Shown here in pieces: positions 43,277 to 53,137 of a stretch of 64,000 nucleotides of DNA. Location: NCBI RefSeq assembly GCF_002891295.1, contig NZ_LGUI01000003.1:310001-374000 (forward strand). Reading direction: 5' to 3'. Both the position numbers and the translations under genes were made by a program. Every line of letters starts with the position of its first letter. Position 1 is the first letter of the stretch. The DNA is from Streptomyces eurocidicus. Its GTDB lineage: Bacteria > Actinomycetota > Actinomycetes > Streptomycetales > Streptomycetaceae. A model generated the notes under the pieces. The model made no database searches and had not been told where the DNA came from. It was given only the letters and a program-made list of their open reading frames with translations.

Positions 43277-43863
43277 GGCTGTCCTCCGCCCTGTTCGTCC
43301 TGCGGCTCCCCATTGTCGTCCACGGCACTGACACCGCGGACCGCGAACGGGACACGGGGGCCCGGGGCCCGGGTGAGGCGGAGGGCGCGAGGACGGAGAG
43401 GGCGGGGGTACGGGGCGGGGCGGGCGCCGGGGCGCGGCGCCCGGCGGTCACGCCGACGAGTACGAGGTGTCCCGCGCCGCCGGGCCTCCGGAGCGTCCGG
43501 AGCGTCCGGGGTGTCCGGGGCCTCCGGGGTGTCCGGGGCCTCCCGGGGTGTCCGGGGCCTCCCGGGCGTCCGGCCGGGACGGCACGGCAGCGGCACCCGT
43601 CACGGCGACAGCGCGCCGGTCGGCCGGAAGGCGCCGGTCGGCCTCGACGGCGGGCCACCCGGCAGGACGCACCGGCCTGCCCCGCACCCGCAATCCTCAG
43701 GCGGCCCGGCCGAACCCGGCGAGATCCGTGCACGCCCACCGGCCGGAAGAGGCCGGCCACCCTTCGGCCTCGTGCCACCCGGCAGGACGCACCGGCCGCC
43801 CCACGCCCCAACGCGGTACGGGCCCGCATCCGGGCCCGTACCGATACTCCTACCGCTTCCCCG
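43277..43863. repeat. Intergenic region with 9-bp tandem repeats
   Basis: This 587-bp gap lies between tmk (ending 43864) and holB (starting 43276). At about 43484-43576 are nine or ten degenerate 9-bp units close to TGTCCGGGG / CCTCCGGGG / CGTCCGGAG. The remainder is GC-rich with no open frame that looks coding. The holB promoter or read-through from tmk must cross this. Confidence 0.7.
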
Positions 43864-46800
43864 TCAGCCGTCGCTGCGCTCGTCCGGGCGGCCCGGGCCG
43901 CCCTCGCGGCGGTCGCGGCGGTCGCGGCGGTCCCGAGGACCCAGGAGCTCGTCCGCGAGGGTCGGGGCGTCGTCGGACGAGGCGCCCTCCACCCAGCCGG
44001 GCCGGCGGCGCGGCTTCGTGCCGGGAGCCGTCCGGCCGTCCGGCTGCGGCAGCTCACGGGTGATCTCGCCGTCCGAGCCGTCCGCCGCGGGGTCCTCCGG
44101 CCGGAAGAGCCACGTGGGCACCCGGTCTGTCGGGTCCTCCGGGCGGTCGACAGGACCGGGACCGGTGATCCTTACGGGCGGAAGCACCGCCGTCTCGTCC
44201 GCCGCCCCGGCCGGGGTCCCGGAGGCACCGTCGGACGGGACCGGCGGCAGTACGGCGGTCTCCTCCGCGTCGCTCGCCCCGGCGGGCGCGGCCGGAGCGG
44301 CCGGCGCCGGGCGGGCGGGCGGCTGCGGCAGTACGGCCGTCTCCTCGGAGTCCGAAGCGCCCGCGGAGGCGCTCGAAGCGTCCTCCGAGGGGCCCGAAGG
44401 GGCGGCGTCCGCCGTCTTCTCCGGCTCCGTCCCCCACGTCACCCGCTGCGGCGGCGCCGTGTCGCGTACCGGCGGCAGGACCGCCGTCTCCTCCTCCGCC
44501 GCGGGCCGGGCGGCGGAGGCGCGCGGGTCGACGCGCGGCCTTTCGACGGTCGGCGTCAGGTCCGCCGTGCGCGGGTCGGTCCGGCCGACGACCGGACGGC
44601 GGACCGTCCGCGTCACCTCGGAGTCGTCCACGGCCGAGGCAGTAGCCGCTTCGTCCTTACCGGACGCTTCACTCTTGCCGGACGCTTCGTCCTTCTTACC
44701 GAACGCTTCGTCCTTACGGAGCGAGGGTCGCTCGACGGTAGGCGCCTCGGAGGCGGTGGAAGCCGCCGACGCCGCTGCCGCCTCGGCCGCGGCGACACGC
44801 GCCTGCTCCGCCCGCAGCAACGCTTCCTCAGCCTTGCGCTGCTTCTCCAGGCGGCGTTCCGCAGCCTCCGCGCGCAGCCGCGCCTCCTCCTCGGCGCGCT
44901 TGCGGAGGCGCTCCTGCTCGGCGGCCCGGGTGCGCTCCTCGGCCTCGCGGCGTCTGCGCTCCTCCTCCGCCAGGCGGCGGGCCTCCTCGGCGCGCTGCCG
45001 GGCCTCCTCCGCGAGGCGCTCCTCCTCGCGCTTGCGGGCCTCCTCCAGCTCGCGCCGCCGGCGCTCCTCCTCCTCGGCGCGCAGCTTGGCGAGCTGTGCC
45101 TGGCGCTCGCGCTCCAGCCGCTCCTCCTCCGCCTTGCGAGCGGCCTCCTCCTCGGCCTTGCGGCGGGCCTCCTCCTCGGCGGCCTTACGGGCTTGCTCGC
45201 GGCGCTCGATCTCGGCCGCGGAGAGCGGAAGGAGCTGGTCCAGGCGGTGGCGCACGACCGTGGAGACGGACTCCGGCTCCTGGCCGGCGTCCACCACGAG
45301 ATAGCGCGAGGGGTCGGCGGCGGCCAGGGTCAGGAAGCCGGTGCGGACCCGCTGGTGGAACTCGGCGGGCTCGGACTCGAGCCGGTCGGGCGCCTCGGTG
45401 AAACGTTCTCGCGCGGTCTCGGGCGAGACGTCGAGCAGCACCGTCAGGTGCGGGACGAGACCGTCCGTGGCCCAGCGCGAGATGCGGGCGATCTCGGTCG
45501 GCGAGAGGTCGCGACCGGCGCCCTGGTACGCGACGGAGGAGTCGATGTACCGGTCGGTGATGACGACGGCGCCGCGCTCCAGGGCGGGCCGTACGACGGA
45601 CTCGACGTGGTGGGCGCGGTCGGCCGCGTACAGCAGCGCCTCGGCCCGGTCGGACAGGCCGGCGGAGCCGACGTCCAGGAGGATGGCGCGCAGCCGCTTC
45701 CCTATGGCCGTCGCGCCGGGCTCGCGGGTGACGACGACCTCGTGGCCCTTGGCGCGGATCCAGTCGGCGACGGCCTGCACCTGGGTGGACTTGCCGGCTC
45801 CGTCGCCGCCCTCGAAGGCGATGAAGAAGCCGTTGCCCGAGGGCGTCTGGGCGGGGTCGCCGCCGCGCAGCACGTCCATCAGGTCGCGGCGGAACGGTAC
45901 GCCGTGCCGGTCGTCGGTCTTGCCGAGCACGATGGCGGCGACGGGCAGCAGCAGGGCGCCGACGAGCATCAGCGTGAAGGCCGCCCCGCCGTGCGCGAAG
46001 ACGAAGCTGCCGCTCTCCACCCGGTGCGGCCCGATGGCCGCGGCGAGCAGCGGCGCCGCGACGGCGCCCAGCGCGGCGCTGACCCGGACGACGGCGTGCA
46101 GGTGGTCGGTCGTGCGCGCCCGGCGGCTCTCCTCGGTCTCCTGGTCGAGCAGGGAGTGCCCGGTGTTGGCGACGATGCCGGCGAGGACGCCCGCCGCCAG
46201 GACGAGCAGGAGGACCGTGGTCGGGTCCGGCACCAGGCCGGCGGCCAGCAGCGCGAGGCCGGCCAGGGCGAGGGCCAGGGCCAGCAGACGGCGCCGGGAG
46301 AAGCCCGGCAGCACCTTCCGCGCGGTGCGGATGCCGATGACCGGGCCGCCGGAGAGGGCGAGCACCAGCAGCCCGAAGGCCACCGGGCCGCCGCCGAGGT
46401 CCGCGGCCTGGAGGGCGGCGACGCCGACGGCCGCGGCGATCGCTCCGGCGACGGCGGCGCAGGACAGGACGAGCACCGGGATCGCGCCCGTACGGCCCGT
46501 GTCGGGGGTTCCCTGGAGGCCCTTGGGGCGGCGCAGGCCCTCCAGGGGAGAGCGCACGCGCGGAGCCTGTGTACCGGGGAAGGTGAGGAAGTAGAGGACC
46601 GCGGCCGAGGCCGCGAACAGCCCGGCGGCGAGGTAGGCGCCCAGGGCCGGCTGGTGCTCGTGGAACCAGTCGATGCCGGAGCCGAGGACGTTGCTGACGA
46701 GCGTGATGGCGACGAGCGCGGCGGCCGCCACGGGCAGGGCCACGAAGTTGGTCCGCAGCGAGAGCCGGCGCAGCGCGTCGTAGTGGTCCGGGAGGGGGCG

Positions 46801-47352
46801 TACGGCCGCGCCCTCGGCGGGGGGCGCGGGCAGCAGCGTGGGAGCCGCGCCCTCCTTGGCGACGGTCCACAGGCGCTCGGCGACGCCCACGACGAAGGCC
46901 GACACGAGCAGCAGGGCGAGCGCCTTGTCCTCGGCCCAGTCGATCCACAGGGGGGCGACGGCCAGCAGCGCGAACCGTACGCCGTCCGCGCCGATCATGG
47001 TCCAGCGCCGGTCGAGGGGGCCGGCCGGCGCGATGAGCGAGGAGACCGGGCCGAGCAGGGCGGCGCCGAAGAGCAGCGTCGCGAGCAGGCGCGCGCCGAG
47101 GACCGCGGCGACCGCCGTAGCGGCACCGCGGTATCCGCCCCCGAACGCCTCCGTCGCGACCGACGCCTGGAGCGCCAGCAGGAGGAGGACGAGAAGGGCG
47201 AGGGAGTCCCCGACGCCGCCGACGAACTGGGCGCTCCACAGCCGCCGGAGCGGGGGGATGCGCAACAGGGCCCGTACGGCGCGCTCGCGGGAATCCGCGG
47301 CTAGGGCGCCGGATGTGGTGGTTTCCACCGATGGCTGCTCGGCTCGCGTCAT
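43864..47352 (-). CDS. tmk: dTMP kinase fused to an MFS-like membrane domain and a long coiled-coil tail
   Basis: This 1162-aa protein has three parts. Residues about 30-480 form a 12-helix major-facilitator-like domain. Residues about 508-705 are thymidylate kinase (Walker A EGGDGAGKS at 514-522, then TREPG and DRYIDSSVAYQG), which phosphorylates dTMP for DNA synthesis. A charged coiled coil (about 715-890, many AEEEARR-type repeats) and a disordered tail with four ETAVLP motifs follow. The same unusual fusion occurs at this locus in S. coelicolor, as I recall. The tail's repeated threonines suggest control by a Ser/Thr kinase. Confidence 0.92.
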   Translation of the reverse strand: MTRAEQPSVETTTSGALAADSRERAVRALLRIPPLRRLWSAQFVGGVGDSLALLVLLLLALQASVATEAFGGGYRGAATAVAAVLGARLLATLLFGAALLGPVSSLIAPAGPLDRRWTMIGADGVRFALLAVAPLWIDWAEDKALALLLVSAFVVGVAERLWTVAKEGAAPTLLPAPPAEGAAVRPLPDHYDALRRLSLRTNFVALPVAAAALVAITLVSNVLGSGIDWFHEHQPALGAYLAAGLFAASAAVLYFLTFPGTQAPRVRSPLEGLRRPKGLQGTPDTGRTGAIPVLVLSCAAVAGAIAAAVGVAALQAADLGGGPVAFGLLVLALSGGPVIGIRTARKVLPGFSRRRLLALALALAGLALLAAGLVPDPTTVLLLVLAAGVLAGIVANTGHSLLDQETEESRRARTTDHLHAVVRVSAALGAVAAPLLAAAIGPHRVESGSFVFAHGGAAFTLMLVGALLLPVAAIVLGKTDDRHGVPFRRDLMDVLRGGDPAQTPSGNGFFIAFEGGDGAGKSTQVQAVADWIRAKGHEVVVTREPGATAIGKRLRAILLDVGSAGLSDRAEALLYAADRAHHVESVVRPALERGAVVITDRYIDSSVAYQGAGRDLSPTEIARISRWATDGLVPHLTVLLDVSPETARERFTEAPDRLESEPAEFHQRVRTGFLTLAAADPSRYLVVDAGQEPESVSTVVRHRLDQLLPLSAAEIERREQARKAAEEEARRKAEEEAARKAEEERLERERQAQLAKLRAEEEERRRRELEEARKREEERLAEEARQRAEEARRLAEEERRRREAEERTRAAEQERLRKRAEEEARLRAEAAERRLEKQRKAEEALLRAEQARVAAAEAAAASAASTASEAPTVERPSLRKDEAFGKKDEASGKSEASGKDEAATASAVDDSEVTRTVRRPVVGRTDPRTADLTPTVERPRVDPRASAARPAAEEETAVLPPVRDTAPPQRVTWGTEPEKTADAAPSGPSEDASSASAGASDSEETAVLPQPPARPAPAAPAAPAGASDAEETAVLPPVPSDGASGTPAGAADETAVLPPVRITGPGPVDRPEDPTDRVPTWLFRPEDPAADGSDGEITRELPQPDGRTAPGTKPRRRPGWVEGASSDDAPTLADELLGPRDRRDRRDRREGGPGRPDERSDG

Positions 47353-47495
47353 CCTGCCAGCCTATCCGGAGTGGCCGGACCTCAACCGCCACGCCGAACA
47401 TCTGATCGACCTACCGAGTGGTCGTCCCACTGCGGAAACCGCTGCTCACAGGGGTCCTCGGCGCCGACGGCGGGAGGGCGGCCGAGGGAACGGCG

Positions 47496-47530
47496 GAGGG
47501 CGGTGAACCGGATTCCGGTTCACCGCCCTC
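47496..47530 (-). terminator. Terminator of topA
   Basis: A perfect 16-bp stem (GAGGGCGGTGAACCGG / CCGGTTCACCGCCCTC) with a 3-nt ATT loop lies 65 bp after the topA stop and before the tmk start. It separates topA from the tmk-holB unit. Confidence 0.85.
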
Positions 47531-47594
47531 GACCACGTCGCCCGCGGCAGCCCGCGACGTGAAACCCCCGGCCAGGAGTCCCGGCCGCCCGCCG

Positions 47595-50459
47595 CTACTC
47601 GGCCGGAGCCGCGGCGGTGGTCTTCTTCGCCGCCGTCTTCTTGGCCGTCGCCTTCTTCGCGGTGGTCGTCTTCTTGGCCGTCGTCGTCTTCTTGGCGGCC
47701 GTCTTCTTCGCCGCCGTCTTGGTGGCGGTCTTCTTGGCGGTGGTCTTCTTCGCCGCCGTCTTCTTCGCGGGCGCCTTCTTGGCCGTCTTCTTGGCCGGCC
47801 CCTTGGCACGCTTCTCGGCGAGCAGCTCGTAGCCGCGCTCCGGCGTGATCGTCTCGACGTCGTCGTCACGGCGCAGCGTGGCGTTGGTCTCGCCGTCGGT
47901 CACATACGGACCGAAGCGGCCGTCCTTGACCACGACCGGACGCTCGCTGACCGGGTCGGTGCCGAGCTCCTTCAGCGGCGGCTTGGCCGCGGCGCGGCCC
48001 CGCTGCTTCGGCTGGGCGTAGATCGCGAGGGCCTCGTCGAGAGTGATCGTGAAGAGCTGGTCCTCGGTCTCCAGGGAGCGCGAGTCCGTGCCCTTCTTCA
48101 GATACGGGCCGTAGCGGCCGTTCTGCGCGGTGATCTCCACACCCTCGGCGTCCGCGCCGACGACGCGCGGCAGCGACATCAGCTTGAGGGCGTCCTCCAG
48201 GGTGACCGTGTCCAGGGACATGCTCTTGAAGAGCGAGGCGGTGCGCGGCTTCACGGCGTTCTTGCCGGTCTTCGGCGTGCCCTCGGGCAGCACCTCGGTG
48301 ACGTACGGGCCGTAGCGGCCGTCGCGGGCGATGACCGGGTTGCCGCTGGCCGGGTCCGTGCCCAGCTCGAAGTCGCCGCTCGGCTTGGCGAACAGCTCCT
48401 CGGCGTACGCGACGGTCAGCTCGTCGGGCGCCAGGTCCTCGGGGACGTCCGCGCGCTGGTGGCCCTCGGCGTCCTTCTCGCCCCGCTCGACGTACGGGCC
48501 GTAGCGGCCGACGCGCAGCATGATGCCGTCGCCGACCGGGAACGAGGACACCTCGCGGGCGTCGATCGCGCCGAGGTCGGTGACGAGCTCCTTGAGGCCG
48601 CCGAGGTGGTCGCCGTCGCCGTTCCCGGCGTCGGCGGCGGAGCCCTCGGGGCCGTCCGCGGAGCCGAAGTAGAAGCGGCGCAGCCACGGCACGGCCTGGG
48701 CCTCGCCACGGGCGATGCGGTCGAGGTCCTCCTCCATGGAGGCGGTGAAGTCGTAGTCGACCAGGCGGCCGAAGTGCTTCTCCAGGAGGTTCACGACCGC
48801 GAAGGACAGGAAGGACGGGACGAGCGCCGTGCCCTTCTTGAAGACGTAGCCGCGGTCGAGGATCGTGCCGATGATCGACGCGTACGTCGACGGGCGGCCG
48901 ATCTCCCGCTCCTCCAGCTCCTTGACCAGCGAGGCTTCGGTGTAGCGGGCCGGCGGCTTGGTGGCGTGGCCGTCGGCGGTGATCTCCTCGGCGGTCAGCG
49001 AGTCGCCCTCGGTGACCTGCGGGAGGCGGCGCTCGCGGTCGTCGAGCTCGGCGTTCGGGTCGTCGGCGCCTTCGACGTACGCCTTCATAAAGCCGTGGAA
49101 GGTGATCGTCTTGCCGGAGGCGCTGAACTCGGCGTCCCGGCCGTCGCTCGCCCGGCCGGCGATCTTGACGGTGACGGAGTTACCGGTCGCGTCCTTCATC
49201 TGGGAGGCGACGGTCCGCTTCCAGATCAGCTCGTAGAGCCGGAACTGGTCGCCGGTCAGACCGGTCTCGGCCGGAGTGCGGAAACGATCACCCGAAGGAC
49301 GAATCGCCTCGTGCGCCTCCTGGGCGTTCTTGACCTTGCCGGCGTACGTACGCGGCTTCTCCGGCAGGTAGTCGGCGCCGTAGAGCTGGGTGACCTGCGT
49401 CCGGGCGGCCTGCACGGCCGTGTCGGAGAGCGTGGTCGAGTCCGTACGCATATAGGTGATGAAGCCGTTTTCGTACAGCTTCTGGGCCACCTGCATGGTG
49501 GCCTTCGCGCCGAAGCCCAGCTTGCGCGACGCCTCCTGCTGGAGGGTGGTCGTCCGGAACGGCGCGTACGGCGAGCGGCGGTACGGCTTGGACTCGACGG
49601 ACCGCACCGCGAACGCCGAGTCGGCGAGGGCGGCGGCGAGCGCGCGGGCGTTCGTCTCGTCCAGGTGCAGCACGGCGGAGCCGTCCTTGAGCACACCGGT
49701 CGAGCCGAAGTCGCGGCCCTGCGCCACCCGGCGGCCGTCGACCGCGGTCAGGCGGGCGGCAAGGGTGCCGGGGTCCGTGGCGTCGCCGCCGCGGCCGGTG
49801 GCGAAGGTGCCGGTGAGGTCCCAGTACTCGGCGGAGCGGAAGGCGATGCGCTCGCGCTCCCGCTCGACGACGAGACGCGTGGCGACGGACTGCACCCGGC
49901 CGGCCGACAGCCGGGGCATGACCTTCTTCCACAGCACCGGCGAGACCTCGTAGCCGTAGAGGCGGTCGAGGATGCGGCGGGTCTCCTGGGCGTCGACCAG
50001 CTTCTTGTTCAGCTCGCGCGGGTTGGCCACGGCCTCCCGGATCGCGTCCTTGGTGATCTCGTGGAAGACCATCCGGCGGACCGGGACCTTGGGCTTGAGG
50101 ACTTCCTGGAGGTGCCACGCGATGGCCTCGCCCTCGCGGTCCTCATCGGTGGCGAGGAAGAGCTCGTCGGACTCGGCCAGCAGCTCCTTGAGCTTCTTGA
50201 CCTGGTCCTTCTTGTCGTGATTGACGACATAGACGGGCTGGAAGTCGGCATCGACGTTCACGCCGAGCCGGGCCCAGGGCTCGCCCTTGTACTTGGCCGG
50301 GACCTCGGCGGCCCCGTTCGGCAGGTCACGGATGTGCCCGACGCTCGCCTCGACGACGTATCCGGGGCCGAGGTAGCCCTTGATCGTCTTCGCCTTGGCA
50401 GGCGACTCGACGATGACGAGTCGGCGGCCGCCCTGTGCGGTCTCGCTGGTCGGGGACAA
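47595..50459 (-). CDS. topA: DNA topoisomerase I
   Basis: This 954-aa type IA enzyme relaxes negative supercoils. It has the TOPRIM domain ([12 protein letters not shown], then [14 protein letters not shown]), the catalytic-tyrosine segment [13 protein letters not shown] and [12 protein letters not shown]. In place of zinc fingers it has four actinobacterial [11 protein letters not shown] C-terminal repeats. It ends in a long lysine/alanine-rich tail of KKTAAKK units that promotes DNA binding. The start is TTG at 50459 (SPTSETAQ), the start homologous to S. coelicolor topA; the longer upstream frame is not conserved in style. Order topA-tmk-holB is typical for Streptomyces. Confidence 0.95.
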   Translation of the reverse strand: MSPTSETAQGGRRLVIVESPAKAKTIKGYLGPGYVVEASVGHIRDLPNGAAEVPAKYKGEPWARLGVNVDADFQPVYVVNHDKKDQVKKLKELLAESDELFLATDEDREGEAIAWHLQEVLKPKVPVRRMVFHEITKDAIREAVANPRELNKKLVDAQETRRILDRLYGYEVSPVLWKKVMPRLSAGRVQSVATRLVVERERERIAFRSAEYWDLTGTFATGRGGDATDPGTLAARLTAVDGRRVAQGRDFGSTGVLKDGSAVLHLDETNARALAAALADSAFAVRSVESKPYRRSPYAPFRTTTLQQEASRKLGFGAKATMQVAQKLYENGFITYMRTDSTTLSDTAVQAARTQVTQLYGADYLPEKPRTYAGKVKNAQEAHEAIRPSGDRFRTPAETGLTGDQFRLYELIWKRTVASQMKDATGNSVTVKIAGRASDGRDAEFSASGKTITFHGFMKAYVEGADDPNAELDDRERRLPQVTEGDSLTAEEITADGHATKPPARYTEASLVKELEEREIGRPSTYASIIGTILDRGYVFKKGTALVPSFLSFAVVNLLEKHFGRLVDYDFTASMEEDLDRIARGEAQAVPWLRRFYFGSADGPEGSAADAGNGDGDHLGGLKELVTDLGAIDAREVSSFPVGDGIMLRVGRYGPYVERGEKDAEGHQRADVPEDLAPDELTVAYAEELFAKPSGDFELGTDPASGNPVIARDGRYGPYVTEVLPEGTPKTGKNAVKPRTASLFKSMSLDTVTLEDALKLMSLPRVVGADAEGVEITAQNGRYGPYLKKGTDSRSLETEDQLFTITLDEALAIYAQPKQRGRAAAKPPLKELGTDPVSERPVVVKDGRFGPYVTDGETNATLRRDDDVETITPERGYELLAEKRAKGPAKKTAKKAPAKKTAAKKTTAKKTATKTAAKKTAAKKTTTAKKTTTAKKATAKKTAAKKTTAAAPAE

Positions 50460-50717
50460 CTTCGCTCTTCTTCCGGTCGGCACTCGGTGTAGGCGCTGCG
50501 GTGACGCTGCGGAGTGTGACGGTACATCCCGCCCCCGTGTCAAACGGAAAAAGCCCGCAACGCCACTCGAACGGTAACCCGACAAGCGTCCTGTCTGCCG
50601 CCCGGACCGGCACACCACCGGAGTGAAGGAGCCGCCGGGGCGCCGCGCGGCCCCGGTCGGACCGCGCGCGCCGATTGACGTGAACCCGCCTCTTGCCGGA
50701 TCGCTCCCCGGCCGCTC

Positions 50718-52247
50718 TCAGTCCGCCACCGGGGTCAGGAATCCCTGCTCGACGAGGAGCCGGATCGACTCCGGCGTACGGTCGCGCAGCAGCACCGGGT
50801 CCTGCCCCACCAGCTGCGCGATCGCGTCGAGGATGCGGCCCGCGCTGAGAGAGCCGTCACACACCCCGGCGAAGCCCGCGCCGACCGTGTCCACCTTGGT
50901 GGCCCGCCGCATTCCGCGGTTCTGGCGCAGGACGACATGCTCCGGATCCTCCGCGCCGGGCAGCCCGACCTGCTCCTGGACCACCTCGTCGGCGAGCCGG
51001 AAGCGGGCGGCCAGCAGGGACGCGTCGTCGTGCGCGCGCAGGAAGTCCTGTCGCTCGAAATGGGCCCGAACGGATGCACCGAGCGGCTGCTCGACCGGGT
51101 GCGGCCACTCCTCCGCGATGACGGAAGGGCGGTCGGAGCCCGATTTACGCAGCGTGATCCAGCCAAATCCGACGGCCTTGGTCCTACGTGTCTCGAACTC
51201 GTCCAGCCACGCGTCGTAGCGGGCCGCGTACGCGGCGGGATCCGTGCGGTGGTCACCGCCGTCGCGCAGCCACAGCTCGGCGTACTGGGCGACGTCCTGC
51301 ACCTCGCGCTGGACGATCCAGGCGTCGCAGCCGCGCGGTACCCAGGAGGACAGCCGGTCCCGCCAGTCCTCGCCCTCGACGTGCTGCCAGTTGGCGAGCA
51401 GCTGGCAGTGGCCGCCGTCGTTGAGCCGGTCCGCCGCCTGCCGGACGATCGTCCGGCACAGGTCGTCGCCGCCCATGCCGCCGTCGCGGTAGGTGAGCCG
51501 CGCGCCGGGGGAGATGACGAAAGGCGGGTTGGAGACGATCAGGTCGTAGGTGTCCCGGGCGACCGGCTCGAAGAGCGAGCCCTCGCGCAGATCCGCCTCG
51601 GGCGCGCCGGACAGGGCCAGCGTGAGGCGCGCGAAGTGCAGGGCGCGCGGGTTGAGGTCGGTGGCGGTGACCCGGGTGGCGTGCCGGCTCGCGTGCAGCG
51701 CCTGGATGCCGGAGCCGGTGCCGAGGTCGAGGGCGCTGGCCACGGGCGTGCGGATGGTGATCCCGGCGAGCGTGGTGGAGGCGCCGCCCACGCCGAGGAC
51801 GAGCTGGGAGCGGTCCACCCCCGACGGGCCCCCGGGGCCTCCGGCGATCCCGCCGGCGCCGCCGACCGCGCAGCCCAGGTCGGAGACGATCCACCAGTCC
51901 TCGCCCTCGGGACCGCTGTACGGGCGCACGTCGACCGTGGCGCGTACGTCCTCGCCGTCCCGGACCAGCCAGCCGTCGGCGACGCAGTCGTCCACCGGCA
52001 GCGCCGCGGCGGCCCGGGCGCGGCCGACCGGCAGCTGGAGCAGGAAGAGCCGCACCAGCGTCTCCAGCGGGCCGTCACCGCGGGTGGCGCGCAGCGCGGG
52101 GACGGTCTCGCTGCGGGCGAGCGCGGCGTAGGCGGGGGCGCCCAGCAGGTCGAGGAGGCCGTCGGCGGTGAAGGCCGCGGTCAGCAGGGAGTCGCGCAGG
52201 CGGGCGGTGCGCGCGTGGTCGGTGGCGGAGGGAAGGAGCGTACTCAC
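50718..52247 (-). CDS. Class I SAM-dependent methyltransferase with NPPF motif
   Basis: The central part of this 509-aa protein (about 165-310) is a methyltransferase of the HemK/RsmC type: ALDLGTGSGIQAL, then VTATDLNPRAL and DLIVSNPPFVISP. The NPPF motif points to amino-group methylation of glutamine, adenine or guanine in protein or rRNA. A helical N-terminal domain and a winged-helix-like C terminus (about 430-505) flank it. It is conserved upstream of topA in Streptomyces. Exact substrate unknown. Confidence 0.9.
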   Translation of the reverse strand: MSTLLPSATDHARTARLRDSLLTAAFTADGLLDLLGAPAYAALARSETVPALRATRGDGPLETLVRLFLLQLPVGRARAAAALPVDDCVADGWLVRDGEDVRATVDVRPYSGPEGEDWWIVSDLGCAVGGAGGIAGGPGGPSGVDRSQLVLGVGGASTTLAGITIRTPVASALDLGTGSGIQALHASRHATRVTATDLNPRALHFARLTLALSGAPEADLREGSLFEPVARDTYDLIVSNPPFVISPGARLTYRDGGMGGDDLCRTIVRQAADRLNDGGHCQLLANWQHVEGEDWRDRLSSWVPRGCDAWIVQREVQDVAQYAELWLRDGGDHRTDPAAYAARYDAWLDEFETRRTKAVGFGWITLRKSGSDRPSVIAEEWPHPVEQPLGASVRAHFERQDFLRAHDDASLLAARFRLADEVVQEQVGLPGAEDPEHVVLRQNRGMRRATKVDTVGAGFAGVCDGSLSAGRILDAIAQLVGQDPVLLRDRTPESIRLLVEQGFLTPVAD

Positions 52248-52284
52248 GGCTCCATTGTCGGGGGCGCCGCGGGCAAACGGCGAA

Positions 52285-52325
52285 AGCCCGGCACCGCGCC
52301 CCTCGCGGGGACGCGGCGCCGGGCC
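52285..52325 (-). terminator. GC-rich hairpin between lipoprotein and methyltransferase genes
   Basis: The arms AGCCCGGCACCGCGCCCC and GGGGACGCGGCGCCGGGC pair with a few mismatches around TCGC. It follows the lipoprotein region and lies just before the methyltransferase start. Confidence 0.5.
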
Positions 52326-52335
52326 GCACGGCCGG

Positions 52336-52908
52336 CTATTTCTTCACGGCCGGGGCCGAGGCCGAGATCTTCTTGCAGCCGGGCTGCTTCGTCATGGCCT
52401 TGCCGACATCGCCGGCCTGCAGCTTCTTGAGGGCCTCGTCGCTCTGGCCGCTCAGCTTGCCGATGTCCCCGCCGATGGCCTTGAGGCCCTCGCCGAACTT
52501 CGCCTTGTCGCCGGTGTCGAGGCCGTCGATCCGCTTCTTCAGGCCGATGTACGCCCCGGAGAGGTCGTTGAGGGCCTTCACGGCGTTCTTCTCGCTGGTC
52601 TCGCCGTCCTTGACGGGCGGCGCCCCGGCGTTCTCCACGCTGGTGGCCAGGGCCTTGTACGCGTCGGCGTTGGCCTGGAAGGCGGCCGAGTCGGTCTGCT
52701 GGACCTTCTTGGAGTCCTCCTCCGTCTGGACGCCCGCGATGGAGTGGTTGGCGTCCTGGATCTTCTTCACTTGGGGCTGCATCTGGTCGCAGACCTTCTT
52801 GGCCCAGTCGTCGAGCTTCTTGTTGCCTTCGTCGCCGCCGCCGCAGCCCGACAGCGCCAGGACGAGTGCCGCACCGCCGGACAGCGCAGCCACAAGCTTC
52901 TTGTTCAC
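52336..52908 (-). CDS. Small secreted lipoprotein
   Basis: This 190-aa protein has a lipoprotein signal peptide with lipobox LALSGC and lipidated Cys22, followed by a Gly/Asp spacer. The mature part is a charged helical domain with two cysteines (VCDQMQ and PGCKK) and a Lys-rich surface. It is the conserved lipoprotein beside hppA in Streptomyces, function unknown. It would sit on the outer face of the membrane. Confidence 0.85.
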   Translation of the reverse strand: MNKKLVAALSGGAALVLALSGCGGGDEGNKKLDDWAKKVCDQMQPQVKKIQDANHSIAGVQTEEDSKKVQQTDSAAFQANADAYKALATSVENAGAPPVKDGETSEKNAVKALNDLSGAYIGLKKRIDGLDTGDKAKFGEGLKAIGGDIGKLSGQSDEALKKLQAGDVGKAMTKQPGCKKISASAPAVKK

Positions 52909-53137
52909 CGGATCGGTCCCTTCAATGGCTCCCGGCCCCGGAACTTACACGTCCAGGGCGGGCCGCCCGGGAGCCAAGCACCCTTTACGTCCCCTTTTAG
53001 GGCCATTTGCACCAAGACATGCGTGGCGTTCGCCGCACCTGATCCCCAGGTGCGGCGCCGGCGCGCGCGGGTGGGTAGTGCGCCCGCGCGCACCACCCAC
53101 CCACGCTCCTGACGTTCGTTCAGTACGCCTGTGCCGG

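Noticed and set aside
43159..47304. 1381-codon open frame antisense to tmk (also 500-1100-codon frames antisense to topA, hppA and the toxin-chitinase gene)
   Set aside because: These are third-position GC shadows of real high-GC genes. They have low-complexity Arg/Gly/Ala composition, no domains and no start signals.
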